From JAZBPO01 sp036351675 (GTDB lineage Bacteria; Pseudomonadota; Gammaproteobacteria; Pseudomonadales; Azotimanducaceae): DNA of 9,563 bases. The stretch lies in contig JAZBPO010000473.1 in assembly GCA_036351675.1 (NCBI GenBank), positions 1 through 9,563 on the forward strand, given 5' to 3'. This document shows, piece by piece, positions 1 through 6,787 of this stretch; within the stretch, counting starts at the first letter, position 1, and each line of letters opens with the position of its first letter. Made by a program: the position numbers and the translations under genes. The notes beneath the pieces were generated by a model. That model saw nothing but the letters and a program-made list of their open reading frames with translations, searched no databases and had not been told where the DNA came from.

Positions 1-2
1 AC

Positions 3-2654
3 GACTCGGTCACCGGCGAGCGCACGGCGCAGATCGCCGACGAACTGCTCCTGCTGACCGGGCGCATCGCCGAGATCGCCGACCTCACCGGCCGCGGCCG
101 CTTCTCGCTGCAGTCGGTGGTCCAGGGTTACGGACAGAACGGGAGCGGTGATTTCTTCAGCTTCGTCGAGCCGGGCCTGCAGGACGACGCGACGCTCGCC
201 TTCAGTGTCGATTTCGGCAGCGGCGCCATCGGCGACGGCATCGGCCAGCTGTTCACGGACGTCGAGCAGATCGGCAGCACGGATCCCTTCTTGCGCGATC
301 GCGTCGAGTTCTTCTTCAACGGCACCGTCGGTCTGCAGAACGGCAACGTGTTCGCCGACATGGCGGTGCTCGGCGGCATCGTGCTGGACGAGGACGGCGA
401 CACGGGCGGCTCCGGCAGCCTCGATCCGGCTGCGTCCTCCCTCGCCGGTTTCTTCGCGGGCGACGGTGACGTCTTCAACGCCGCCTTCGCGCTCACGAGT
501 GTGGCAGACGTGGAGTCTCCGCAGGATTTCTCCCCGACCACCTTTCTCGGCAACGCCATCCTCACGCGCGAGGATCTGAGGCCCACGGCCGCCGAGCTCG
601 CCGAGTTCGATCTCGGTTTCGTGTTCGTCGCGGCCGAGTGCTGTGGACCCGAGTCCTCGACGGCTGCGGGGATCGCAGGCGACGTCACGCGCTTCGGAAC
701 GGTGCCGGGCATTTCCGATGTCGAGGTGATCTTCGGGCTCAACACGGATCCGCAGGGCGAGGACCTGAGCGTTCTCGACCCCGGCTTCCTCGACAACAGC
801 CCCGAGGTGATCGGACGACCCCTGGACGCGTTGGTCTTCGTGAACCCGACGTTTCCGGTGGATCCTGCCGACGATCTCGTGGAGGTCACCTGGATCGCGA
901 GGCCCTTCTCGAGTGGCGCGGTCATCGGTACGGCGAGCGGTAACATCAACGACACGCTGGGCCGCTCGACCTTCTTCCTGGCTGCGCAGCCGACGCCGGT
1001 CTCCGTCCTTGCGGGTGAGGGCTTCCAGACCTTCTCGGGTAGCAATGCCAGTCTGTTGCAGCCGACGCTGGGTGGCTCTTTCGGCACCAATGCACAGGAC
1101 GACGGTGTGCTTCCGCCCGGCGTGCTCGACCCCGACGACGTCTTCCTCGACGCGCAGTTCTTCGGTGTGCCGCAGGCAGATGTGTCCTTCAACGTCGATT
1201 TCAGCTCCGGCGTCACCGGATTCGTCAGCAACGGCGTGATCTCCGCTGGAGTCGTCGGCAACTCGACCGCCGGCACCGAGGTGGGCCTGCGGCTCTTCTT
1301 CGATGGTGTCGTCGATCTCTCCACGGGCGCGAATCCGTTCGTCGCGACGAACATCCTCGGCGGCAGCATCGGCGGTATCCCGCTGAACATGGACGAGACC
1401 GACATCGAGCTCTTCTTCATCGGTGCAGGGGCGCCGGTCGACAGCTTCATCACGGCCGTGGGCTCCTATGCCGGTGTCACCATGCCGACCGCGGAGTTCC
1501 CCGTGCCGATCGCAGTGGCCGGCACCTTCACGATCGGTGCAGGCGCGCTCTTCGAAGAGCGCCTGAACGTGCTGACGGACCTGACGACGGCTGCGGACGT
1601 GGTCATCGACGACGCGGCGGCCTTCAATGCCGGTGGTCTCGGCATCGCCACCTTCTCCGACTTCTCGCCCTTCGGCGGCGGCGAGGCGCCCGCCGGCAGC
1701 AACGGCTTCCTGATCGGCCGGGCCGGGCGCCTCGACGCGGCGAGCGGCGACCCCTCGGACGAGATCTTCACCATCGCCGCCAACGCCTGGGAGGTGCCGG
1801 GCCGGGATCCCCTCACCGGCGCACCGCTGGGCGAGGTGCGGACGGAGCGGCGCGGCTTCTTCTCCCAGCCCTTCGACTTCGTGCTGCGCCGCGGCTCGAA
1901 CCCGACGGATCAGGTCAGTCGGGCCGCCCAGGTCCTGTTCGACGACGTGACGCCGAATCAGGGCCAGGCGCCCTCCTTCGCCGCCGACGGCTTCGCCATC
2001 AGCTGGGGCTTCTGGCAATCGAGCGGGTCCACGGACAGCGCGGTCATCCAGCAGCTGGATCAGACCGGTCTCGGCGTCATCGAGACGATCCTCGACCGGA
2101 GCGTGTTTTTCGCGTCGGTCAATCCCACACCGACGAGCCAGCTGCCCTCGGTCGGCCAGTTCACCTTCACGAGCCTCGCTGCAGAGGGCTTCGGAACCGA
2201 CTACATCGGCGCCGGCACGGGTCCGTTCACGGGCGGTCAGGGTTTCGAGTACGGCCTGGACTACCTCACGGCCCAGTTCGATCTCGACTTCGCGACCGGC
2301 GAGGTCACGGCGGGCATCCTCGAGACCGGCTACTCGGACGCCGGGATCCAGGCCCGCTGGACGGCCGGTTTCGATGGCTTCGTGAACGACGCGGTGCTCG
2401 ATCTGGAGGTCAACTCGCTCGATGCGACCCAGTTCGTCAGCGGCGTGGCCGGTACACCGGTGCCGGGCGATCTCGCTCGCAGCGAGATCGGCGGCGCGCT
2501 CACGGGGCCGAACGGAGAACGGGCCGTGCTCGGCTTCAACTTCGCTGCGGAAGTCAGCCCGGGTCCGCCGGGGGGCTTCGAGACCGTCAGCGGCATCGCG
2601 ATCCTCGATCGCGCAGCGCCCGGAACGGTGCGACCCGCCGCGCCAACTCCCTAG
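3..2654 (+). CDS. Large modular beta-barrel surface protein, probable cargo of the adjacent Slam-like exporter (5' end outside window)
   Basis: The frame is open from the first bases of the window with no convincing start (the GTG at 117 is internal), so the 883 codons seen are the C-terminal part of a longer protein; residues below count from base 3. The visible part is Gly/Asp/Phe/Ala-rich with alternating beta-strand patterns. It holds three barrel-like units, anchored by SVDFGSG (about 68-74), NVDFSSG (397-403) and DLDFATG (760-766). Units two and three are each preceded by a VxW segment and an FFxAxxPTPxSxL motif. The end of unit three (GGALTGPNGERAVLGFNF) resembles the closing strands of TbpB-type barrel domains, known among Slam substrates. 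There are no Lys and no His, and only two Cys, adjacent, at 213-214. The TAG stop lies 19 bases before the TPR-barrel gene, so an operon is likely. A surface or secreted role is inferred. The N-terminal signal or lipobox, and possibly a FecR-like domain seen in similar large proteins, would lie outside the window. Confidence 0.75.
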   Translation, partial: DSVTGERTAQIADELLLLTGRIAEIADLTGRGRFSLQSVVQGYGQNGSGDFFSFVEPGLQDDATLAFSVDFGSGAIGDGIGQLFTDVEQIGSTDPFLRDRVEFFFNGTVGLQNGNVFADMAVLGGIVLDEDGDTGGSGSLDPAASSLAGFFAGDGDVFNAAFALTSVADVESPQDFSPTTFLGNAILTREDLRPTAAELAEFDLGFVFVAAECCGPESSTAAGIAGDVTRFGTVPGISDVEVIFGLNTDPQGEDLSVLDPGFLDNSPEVIGRPLDALVFVNPTFPVDPADDLVEVTWIARPFSSGAVIGTASGNINDTLGRSTFFLAAQPTPVSVLAGEGFQTFSGSNASLLQPTLGGSFGTNAQDDGVLPPGVLDPDDVFLDAQFFGVPQADVSFNVDFSSGVTGFVSNGVISAGVVGNSTAGTEVGLRLFFDGVVDLSTGANPFVATNILGGSIGGIPLNMDETDIELFFIGAGAPVDSFITAVGSYAGVTMPTAEFPVPIAVAGTFTIGAGALFEERLNVLTDLTTAADVVIDDAAAFNAGGLGIATFSDFSPFGGGEAPAGSNGFLIGRAGRLDAASGDPSDEIFTIAANAWEVPGRDPLTGAPLGEVRTERRGFFSQPFDFVLRRGSNPTDQVSRAAQVLFDDVTPNQGQAPSFAADGFAISWGFWQSSGSTDSAVIQQLDQTGLGVIETILDRSVFFASVNPTPTSQLPSVGQFTFTSLAAEGFGTDYIGAGTGPFTGGQGFEYGLDYLTAQFDLDFATGEVTAGILETGYSDAGIQARWTAGFDGFVNDAVLDLEVNSLDATQFVSGVAGTPVPGDLARSEIGGALTGPNGERAVLGFNFAAEVSPGPPGGFETVSGIAILDRAAPGTVRPAAPTP
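882..1475 (+). repeat. Second barrel-like unit of the cargo protein (protein-level repeat)
   Basis: This unit encodes, in order, VEVTWIARP, STFFLAAQPTPVSVL, a Gly-rich GSFGTN strand, NVDFSSG, LRLFFDGVVDL and a final GSYAG. The same order of motifs recurs about 370 residues later at 1992-2606, and its later half matches the first unit around 96-500 (SVDFGSG, VEFFFNGTVGL). The similarity is in protein pattern, not in DNA, so the duplication is old. Confidence 0.6.
1992..2606 (+). repeat. Third barrel-like unit of the cargo protein (protein-level repeat)
   Basis: This unit encodes FAISWGFWQSSG, RSVFFASVNPTPTSQL, GQFTFTS, DLDFATGEV, a GFDGFV/LDLEV pair and the closing GGALTGPNGERAVLGFNF followed by VSGIAILDR. 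It pairs with 882-1475 motif by motif. The closing part is the stretch most like TbpB-type lipoprotein barrel ends. It is followed by only a short Pro/Ala tail, as expected if this domain carries the export signal read by a Slam-type translocon. Confidence 0.6.
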
Positions 2655-2663
2655 CGGTGAGGT

Positions 2664-2668
2664 GGAGG
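2664..2668 (+). promoter_or_regulatory. Ribosome binding site GGAGG for the Slam-like gene
   Basis: GGAGG lies 5 bases before the ATG at 2674 and just after the TAG of the upstream gene. It favours ATG 2674. A second ATG at 2710, with AGGTG at 2701-2705, would instead give a signal peptide without the extra 12 residues. Confidence 0.55.
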
Positions 2669-2673
2669 ACGTG

Positions 2674-4017
2674 ATGACAGCAGACAGCAGCGGCACGGCG
2701 AGGTGCTTCATGAAGATCGCGCGCTTCGCTCGGGCCCCGGTCCTCGCGACCGTCCTCGCCGGGCCGGCCACCCTCCAGGCCGCGCCCGATTCGCTCTCCA
2801 CGATCCGCGAACTCGTCGAGCAGGGGCAGTACGAACGCGCCTACGAGCACGCCCTCGCCGCCGAGGAGCGCTACGAAGGGAATCCGGACTTCGACTTCTA
2901 CTACGGGCTCGCTGCTCTCGAGGCGGGCCACTACGGCGAAGCGGTGTTCGCGCTCGAGCGCGTGGTGTTCGCGCAGCCCGACCAGCTCCGCGTCCGCCTG
3001 GAACTGGCCCGTGCCCACTACCTGGCGGGGAACTACCCTGCTGCGTCGGCCGAGTTCCAGCGCGTGCTCGACGAGGATCCGCCGCCGTCCGTGCGTGCGA
3101 ACATCGAGCGCTTCCAGCGCAACATCGAGGTGGCGCAGCGCAGCCGGCGCCGCGACATCGGCGGCTGGTTCGACGCCCGCGTCGGCGCGGACTCGAACAT
3201 CAACTCCGCGACGGAGGCCGAGACCATCGCGACCCCGCTGGGCGACTTCACGCTCGTCGAGGACGGCCGCGAACAGCAGGACCAGTTCGCGCGCCTCGAG
3301 GCGTCCGCCTACTGGCGGGAGCCGCTCACGAAGGACTCCGCGCTCGATGTCTCGGCGCGCTGGCAGCAGAAGGACAATTTCTCCTCGGACGCCTTCGATC
3401 TCGGCATCGGCGTCCTCGAGGGGGGCTGGACGCGTGACCTCGACAACGGCCGCGTGCGGCTCGGGGGCCGCCTGCAGCACGTCCGTCTCGACGGGGAGCG
3501 CTTCCAGGACGGCTACGGTCTCGTCGGCAGCTACGACCGGGGCCTCGGCCGGAACTGGGTGCTCGCGTTGTCGGGGTCCGCGACGGCGCTGCGCTTCGAC
3601 GACGACGCCGGCCGTGACGTCGATCAGTTCCTGGCGAGTGCGACCCTCGTCCGGCCTGCGGGCCAGTACGTGCACAGCTTCACCTTCTATGGCGCGCTCG
3701 AGCCGGCACAGTCGGAGCGGGGTGACTTCAACGGCCGGAATTTCTACGGCGCCATCTACGGACTGACCTTCGATGCGGGGCAGGCGGAGCCCTTCCTCCG
3801 CTTCGGCCTGCAGTCGGCGGAGTTCGACGACGACCATCCGGTGTTCGCGGAAGTCCGTGACGACACGACGCTGACCGCCGCGGCCGGCGTGCGCTGGACC
3901 GTCGCCGACAGCATCCTGCTCACGGCCCAGGCGAACTACACGGACGTCGACTCGAACCTGCCCGTGTTCGCCTACGACCGCCTGCTCATGGAGTTCGGAC
4001 TGCGCCGGAACTTCTGA
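2674..4017 (+). CDS. Slam-like outer-membrane exporter: signal peptide, TPRs and C-terminal beta-barrel (DUF560 / type XI secretion-like)
   Basis: The product is 447 residues. Residues 13-36 (MKIARFARAPVLATVLAG then PATLQA) form a signal peptide with cleavage likely after LQA. Residues about 40-135 are TPR helices with typical small-residue spacing (FYYGLAALEAGHYGEAVFAL, then LELARAHYLAGNYPAASAEF). From GGWFDARVGADSNINS (about 163-178) to the end the pattern is alternating amphipathic strands, and the last residue is Phe (EFGLRRNF), the usual C-terminal aromatic of outer-membrane barrels. Periplasmic TPRs followed by a barrel of about 280 residues is the Slam/DUF560 layout; Slam proteins are slightly longer (about 490). 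The family is known to move lipoproteins or soluble cargo with TbpB-like barrels to the cell surface, and the gene just upstream encodes such a protein. The start could be ATG 2710, which gives a cleaner signal peptide (435 residues). A generic TPR-porin is the alternative reading. Confidence 0.75.
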   Translation: MTADSSGTARCFMKIARFARAPVLATVLAGPATLQAAPDSLSTIRELVEQGQYERAYEHALAAEERYEGNPDFDFYYGLAALEAGHYGEAVFALERVVFAQPDQLRVRLELARAHYLAGNYPAASAEFQRVLDEDPPPSVRANIERFQRNIEVAQRSRRRDIGGWFDARVGADSNINSATEAETIATPLGDFTLVEDGREQQDQFARLEASAYWREPLTKDSALDVSARWQQKDNFSSDAFDLGIGVLEGGWTRDLDNGRVRLGGRLQHVRLDGERFQDGYGLVGSYDRGLGRNWVLALSGSATALRFDDDAGRDVDQFLASATLVRPAGQYVHSFTFYGALEPAQSERGDFNGRNFYGAIYGLTFDAGQAEPFLRFGLQSAEFDDDHPVFAEVRDDTTLTAAAGVRWTVADSILLTAQANYTDVDSNLPVFAYDRLLMEFGLRRNF

Positions 4018-4050
4018 GCGCGGCACGCATCCTGCGCGGTGGGAACCCCG

Positions 4051-4059
4051 TGCTAGGCT
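4051..4059 (+). promoter_or_regulatory. Possible extended -10 promoter for the cNMP-rhodanese gene
   Basis: TGCTAGGCT fits the extended -10 pattern TGnTAnnnT and is about 94 bases before the ATG at 4153 in a 135-bp spacer. No recognisable -35 box lies 17 bases upstream, so this is only a candidate. Confidence 0.3.
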
Positions 4060-4152
4060 TTTCGGCCGGTCCGTCAGGGCCGCCGCCCGGGCGCCAGGGT
4101 CGGTACTCGGGATTCCCGCCGCGACGGTGGAAGATGCTGCGGAGTCCGATCC

Positions 4153-5208
4153 ATGTCGGGAACGGAACTGATTCCCATCGATTTGCTCGAGCGGCTGGCG
4201 CCGTTCTCCAGGGTCTCCCGGAGTCATCTGGCGGACATCCGGAAGAAGGGCCGGCTGATCACGTACGACAGGGCGAAGATCCTCTTCAAGCGAGGTGAAC
4301 CCGGCGTCGACTCGGTCTATCTGCTGGAGGGGAGCGTCGATCTCGCCGATGCGAACTACGAGATCACCGCCGTCCGCAGCGGCACCGAGGCGGCGACGCG
4401 CCCGCTCTGCAGCGACGATCCCTGTTCGCTGACGGCCGTCACCACGACTCGGGTCCGCGTCTTCGCCGTGCCGAAGGACTACGTCGATCTCGTGCTGACC
4501 TGGGACGAGGCCGGCAACTACGTCGTCGCGGAGGTGGAGGACGAGGGCGACTGGATGAGTTCCCTGCTGTCCTCCGCCATGTTCGCGGCCGTGCCGCCGG
4601 CGAAGATCCAGGCGCTCTTCTCGCGCTTCGAGGAGATCCGGCGCTCGGCCGGTGACGTCGTGATCAGGCAGGGGGATCCGGGGGACTACTTCTACGTCCT
4701 GAAGTCCGGAACCTGCCGCATCACCCGCCGCCTGTCCCAGGACGGGACGCTGAAGGAGGTGCCGCTCGCCGAACTCGGACCCGGCGACGTGTTCGGCGAG
4801 GATGCACTCATCGGCGACGCACCGCGGAACGCCAGCGTCAGCATGACGAGTGACGGCGCGCTCATGCGCCTCGGTCAGGCGGACTTCGAGGACCTGCTCC
4901 AGGACCCCGTGATCGCCTACATCGACTACGAGGAGATGCAGGTGCTGATCAGGGACCCCGATACGCGCATCGAGCTGCTCGACGTGCGCCTGCCGGCCGA
5001 GTTCAGGCATGGGAGCATCCCCGGCAGCCGCAACCTGCCCCTGCACGCGCTACGGCAGAACCTCGGCCGCCTGCCGGAGGAGACGGTCTACGTGCTCACC
5101 TGCGACGGCGGCCGCCGCAGCATCCTCGCGTCCTACATCCTCTCGCAGGAAGGTCTCGACGCGCGGGTCCTCACGGATCCGCCTTCGCGGTCGTCCAGCC
5201 CTGCCTGA
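4153..5208 (+). CDS. Two cyclic-nucleotide-binding domains fused to a rhodanese domain
   Basis: The product is 351 residues with no signal peptide, so probably cytoplasmic. Residues about 16-125 form a first CNB-like fold (LFKRGEPGVDSVYLLEGSVD) whose phosphate-binding cassette is lost (PLCSDDPCSLTAV lacks the FGE and PR motifs). Residues about 143-255 form a second CNB domain (IRQGDPGDYFYVLKSG) with an intact cassette at 211-229, FGEDAL then APRNASV, with Glu216 and Arg225 in the ligand-binding positions. Residues about 258-345 are a rhodanese domain (LLDVRLPAEF, GSIPGSRNLPL) with the active-site loop C317-DGGRRS. No helix-turn-helix is present, so it is not a transcription factor of the CRP type. 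A cAMP- or cGMP-gated sulfurtransferase or persulfide carrier is inferred; the substrate is unknown. ATG 4153 has GGAG at 4141-4144, and no other in-frame start exists after the stop at 4054. It converges on the AAA ATPase gene. Confidence 0.88.
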   Translation: MSGTELIPIDLLERLAPFSRVSRSHLADIRKKGRLITYDRAKILFKRGEPGVDSVYLLEGSVDLADANYEITAVRSGTEAATRPLCSDDPCSLTAVTTTRVRVFAVPKDYVDLVLTWDEAGNYVVAEVEDEGDWMSSLLSSAMFAAVPPAKIQALFSRFEEIRRSAGDVVIRQGDPGDYFYVLKSGTCRITRRLSQDGTLKEVPLAELGPGDVFGEDALIGDAPRNASVSMTSDGALMRLGQADFEDLLQDPVIAYIDYEEMQVLIRDPDTRIELLDVRLPAEFRHGSIPGSRNLPLHALRQNLGRLPEETVYVLTCDGGRRSILASYILSQEGLDARVLTDPPSRSSSPA

Positions 5209-5213
5209 GGGCT
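5197..5213. terminator. Possible hairpin between convergent genes
   Basis: AGCCCT and AGGGCT form a 6-bp stem with a 5-base loop, overlapping the TGA at 5206-5208. There is no T-run on either side, so termination is only suggested by its place between two convergent 3' ends separated by 17 bases. Confidence 0.25.
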
Positions 5214-5225
5214 CGCCGGGTCCCT

Positions 5226-6716
5226 TCAGTCCGCCGGCACGCAGCGTTCGCGGGCCCAGCTGCGCAGCGCGGCGAAATCCTCGGCCATGGTCACGGACAG
5301 GGGCACGGTGCCCTCGATCGCCGCCCGCACGGCGTCCGTGTCCACGGGACCGCCCTCGGCCGCCGCGCGATAGCGCGCCGACACCACGGCCTGCTCCAGT
5401 TCGGCGCCCGTGAAGCCCGAGGAGAGCTCCGCCAGCAGCGCGAGGTCGAGGGTGGATGCGTCGACGCCGCGGCGGTCGAGATGCAGGGCCAGGATCGCCT
5501 GCCGCGCTTCGCGCCCCGGCAGATCGACGAAGAAGAGCTCGTCCAGACGGCCCTTGCGCATCAGTTCCGGCGGCAACCTGCGGATGTCGTTCGCGGTGGC
5601 GACGATGAACACGCGCGCCCGGTGTTCCGCCATCCAGGTCAGCAGCGTGCCGAGCAGACGCCTCGCGGTGGCGTTGTCGGCACCGCTCGTGTCCGTCCCC
5701 TTCTCGATCTCGTCCATCCACAGCACGCAGGGCGCCATGCGCTCGGCCTGCTCGAGCGCTTCCCGGAGGTTGCGTTCCGTTTCGCCGATGTACTTGTTGT
5801 AGAGATTGGCGAAGTCCAGGCGCAGCAGGGGCAGGCCGACGTCACCGGCGACGGCGCGCGCGACGAGGGACTTGCCACCGCCCTGCACACCGAGCAGCAG
5901 CATGCCCTTCGGCCGGTCGAGGTCCGCGGCCGCGTCGCTGCCGCGCAGCGCCGCCCGGCGGGTCTCGAGCCAGCGCTTGAGATTGTCGAGGCCGGCGACG
6001 TCGCCGAGATTCGGTACGTCGTACTCGAAGTGCAGCACGCTGCCGGCGTCGAGGAGACGGAACTTGAGCCGGTTGAGTTCCGGCAGGTCCTCGTCCGTGA
6101 TGGCGCCGTCGTTCTGGATCGCCTTGCGGATCAGCACCCGTGCATCGGCTTCCGTCACGCCGGACAGGTTGTCGATCAGCGCATCGAGCGTGGCCCGGTC
6201 CGTGCGCACGCGCTTGCCCGGGTTCCCCTTCGTCCAGCGCTCCGCTTCCTCCCGGACGATGCCGAGGAGCGTGTCGCGATCGGGCAGGCTCATGCTGAAT
6301 CGCGCCGTGAGTCGGCCGAGCTCTGCCGGGATCTCGAAGCGGTGGCTGACCAGGATCAGGGTCCGGCCGGAGCGCTCGTGGTCGAGGGCGATCTCCTTGA
6401 GCAGACGCACGAGTCGCGGTTCGCCTGCGAGCCAGGGGTGCAGGTCGCAGAACACGCAGAGCATCGGGCCCGGCGTGCGAGTCACTTCCCGCAGGGCCGT
6501 CTCGGGCTCCGCGCTCTCGGGCGCCTCGGGGATCGGGCCGCGTTCGACGGCCCCGCGCTGCAGGCCCCGGACGGCAGTCCACTCGAGCACGCCCAGGCCC
6601 TTGCGCATGGCGGTCTCGGCGACGAAGGACAGCACGCGTGCCTCGTCGTGGCTCTCGATGACGATGATCGGCACCTTCGATGCGATCATCATCCGGAGGT
6701 CGCCGGCTTCGGTCAT
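5226..6716 (-). CDS. Ycf46-like AAA family ATPase
   Basis: The product is 496 residues. The C-terminal AAA module is complete: Walker A GVQGGGKS (276-283, Lys282), Walker B CVLWMDE (330-336, Asp335/Glu336), sensor 1 VATAN (372-376), an arginine-finger region LMRKGRLDELF (385-395) and the lid motif GFTGAEL (434-440). The Walker A with Gln in place of Pro matches Ycf46-type ATPases. Residues 1-225 form a second RecA-like domain without a Walker A (SKVPIIVIESHDEARVL at the start, then TLILVSHRFEIPAEL), again typical of that family, which was first noted in cyanobacteria and plastids. The client is unknown; an assembly or remodelling role is inferred from the AAA class. ATG 6716 was chosen as the first start in frame, although its ribosome site is weak and ATGs at codons 9-10 are possible. 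It is divergent from coq7 across 71 bases, suggesting shared control. Confidence 0.88.
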   Translation of the reverse strand: MTEAGDLRMMIASKVPIIVIESHDEARVLSFVAETAMRKGLGVLEWTAVRGLQRGAVERGPIPEAPESAEPETALREVTRTPGPMLCVFCDLHPWLAGEPRLVRLLKEIALDHERSGRTLILVSHRFEIPAELGRLTARFSMSLPDRDTLLGIVREEAERWTKGNPGKRVRTDRATLDALIDNLSGVTEADARVLIRKAIQNDGAITDEDLPELNRLKFRLLDAGSVLHFEYDVPNLGDVAGLDNLKRWLETRRAALRGSDAAADLDRPKGMLLLGVQGGGKSLVARAVAGDVGLPLLRLDFANLYNKYIGETERNLREALEQAERMAPCVLWMDEIEKGTDTSGADNATARRLLGTLLTWMAEHRARVFIVATANDIRRLPPELMRKGRLDELFFVDLPGREARQAILALHLDRRGVDASTLDLALLAELSSGFTGAELEQAVVSARYRAAAEGGPVDTDAVRAAIEGTVPLSVTMAEDFAALRSWARERCVPAD

Positions 6717-6747
6717 GGCGGACTCGCGACGGTGGTGTGCGGTCCCT

Positions 6748-6754
6748 TAAGATA
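6748..6754. promoter_or_regulatory. Shared AT-rich promoter island between the AAA ATPase gene and coq7
   Basis: TAAGAT (6748-6753) on the + strand and TATCTT (6754-6749) on the minus strand are each 4 of 6 to the -10 consensus. Both lie in the only AT-rich patch of the divergent spacer. No good -35 box is seen for either direction. A coq7 transcript from here would start near 6760. Confidence 0.35.
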
Positions 6755-6756
6755 GC

Positions 6757-6770
6757 GCCCGTGCACGGGC
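6757..6770. promoter_or_regulatory. Perfect 14-bp palindrome GCCCGTGCACGGGC, candidate operator
   Basis: The sequence is its own exact reverse complement with no spacer, so it suits a dimeric DNA-binding protein rather than a terminator hairpin. It lies 17 bases before the coq7 ATG, just past the promoter-like island, where it would overlap the expected coq7 transcription start and the upstream edge of the AAA-gene promoter. Confidence 0.4.
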
Positions 6771-6787
6771 CCGACGGAGATCTACAG

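Noticed and set aside
128..1453. Open frame of 441 codons on the minus strand opposite the cargo gene
   Set aside because: Low-complexity Ser/Pro/Thr/Arg product, no ribosome site, fully antisense to a gene with coherent repeats.
2587..5046. Very long open frame (819 codons) on the minus strand
   Set aside because: It lies opposite two genes with clear domains (Slam-like and cNMP-rhodanese), spans their spacer, and its protein is Arg/Val/Glu-rich without a domain; such antisense frames are normal in GC-rich DNA where stop codons are rare.
5481..6755. Open frame of 424 codons on the + strand opposite the AAA ATPase
   Set aside because: The minus-strand gene carries all AAA motifs; the opposite reading has no domain and overlaps the divergent spacer.
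6680..6787. Longer coq7 starting at ATG 6680
   Set aside because: The extra 36 residues are Arg/Ser-rich, overlap the start of the divergent AAA gene, and Coq7 of 219 residues from ATG 6788 has the family length and a good ribosome site.
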